From NCBI GenBank assembly GCA_009885445.1, contig VFKQ01000266.1:1-5626 (forward strand): a stretch of DNA of 5,626 bases, read 5' to 3'. This document shows positions 5,490 to 5,626 of the stretch, piece after piece. A program made the position numbers and the translations under genes. The notes under the pieces are model-generated. The model ran no database searches. It saw only the letters and a program-made list of their open reading frames with translations, and was not told where the DNA came from. Within the stretch, counting starts at the first letter, position 1, and each line of letters opens with the position of its first letter. The DNA is from Anaerolineaceae bacterium. Its GTDB lineage: Bacteria; Chloroflexota; Anaerolineae; Anaerolineales; Villigracilaceae.

Positions 5490-5506
5490 ACAAACGAATA
5501 AGGCTG

Positions 5507-5579
5507 GCCGAGATAGCTCAGTCGGTAGAGCACGCGACTGAAAATCGCGGTGTCCCCAGTTCGAGCCTGGGTCTCGGCA
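5507..5579 (+). tRNA. tRNA-Phe (anticodon GAA)
   Basis: A complete 73-base cloverleaf. The acceptor stem GCCGAGA (5507-5513) pairs perfectly with TCTCGGC (5572-5578), with discriminator A5579. The D arm is AGCTCAGTCGGTAGAGC-like, the anticodon stem is CGCGA/TCGCG (5533-5537, 5545-5549) with loop CTGAAAA and anticodon GAA at 5540-5542, and the T stem is CCCAG/CTGGG around TTCGAGC. CCA is not encoded (the next bases are CTC), so it must be added after transcription. It is the first tRNA after the promoter at 5398-5426. Confidence 0.96.
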
Positions 5580-5582
5580 CTC

Positions 5583-5602
5583 TCGGCTTGAAGGTAAGCC
5601 GA
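5583..5602 (+). other. Hairpin in the spacer between the two tRNAs
   Basis: TCGGCTT (5583-5589) and AAGCCGA (5596-5602) form a perfect 7-bp stem with loop GAAGGT. It fills most of the 27-base spacer. An A-run rather than a U-run follows, so it is unlikely to terminate transcription; it may separate the two tRNAs for processing by RNases. Confidence 0.5.
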
Positions 5603-5606
5603 AAAC

Positions 5607-5626
5607 GCGGGCGTAGTACAGTGGTA
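5607..5626 (+). tRNA. Partial tRNA, probably tRNA-Gly, cut by the window edge
   Basis: GCGGGCG (5607-5613) followed by TAGTACAGTGGTA matches the acceptor strand and D arm of bacterial tRNA-Gly. The anticodon is outside the window, so the identity is by resemblance only. It follows tRNA-Phe by 27 bases in the same direction and is probably in the same transcript. Confidence 0.75.

Noticed and set aside
5507..5579. tRNA-Phe as an integration site for the mobile element
   Set aside because: The element is an IS630 type flanked by TA about 275 bases away; no integrase gene or repeated tRNA end is present.
1..5626. CRISPR array or phage defence system
   Set aside because: No regularly spaced direct repeats and no recognisable defence genes are present.

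Overview
The window is a piece of a bacterial chromosome of moderate GC content. It has dense, Shine-Dalgarno-led genes, a tRNA-Phe without an encoded CCA, short perfect palindromes between genes and one insertion sequence. This combination, together with a UbiA-family membrane enzyme, would fit Chloroflexota (Anaerolineae-like) or a similar phylum, but nothing here fixes the taxon.

Left part (1-2067, minus strand): a tight three-gene operon read leftwards. A class I SAM-dependent methyltransferase (1429-2067) is followed by a xylose-isomerase-like TIM-barrel protein (131-1384) and then by the first 37 codons of a gene I read as luxS, S-ribosylhomocysteine lyase, which runs off the left edge. 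The outer two fit SAM use and recovery of its by-product (SAM to SAH to S-ribosylhomocysteine to homocysteine plus DPD). The TIM-barrel protein between them is the unknown partner. It carries about 140 extra residues between its third and fourth predicted metal ligands.

Middle (2068-4092): a short divergent promoter region with a perfect 10-bp-arm palindrome leads to a plus-strand UbiA-family prenyltransferase (2279-3310). It is convergent with a minus-strand protein of concanavalin A-like beta-sandwich appearance (3307-4092). The two stop codons share one TTAA.

Right-middle (4126-5231): a complete 1.1-kb IS630/Tc1-type insertion sequence with inverted ends and flanking TA. Its transposase reading frame is broken in three places although the DDE residues are all still encoded. 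It inserted immediately beside a second palindrome, just upstream of the beta-sandwich gene.

Right end (5232-5626): about 270 bases of mainly non-coding DNA with a near-consensus sigma-70 promoter (TTGACA, 17 bases, TAAAAT), then tRNA-Phe(GAA) and the start of a second tRNA, probably Gly, cut by the window edge.
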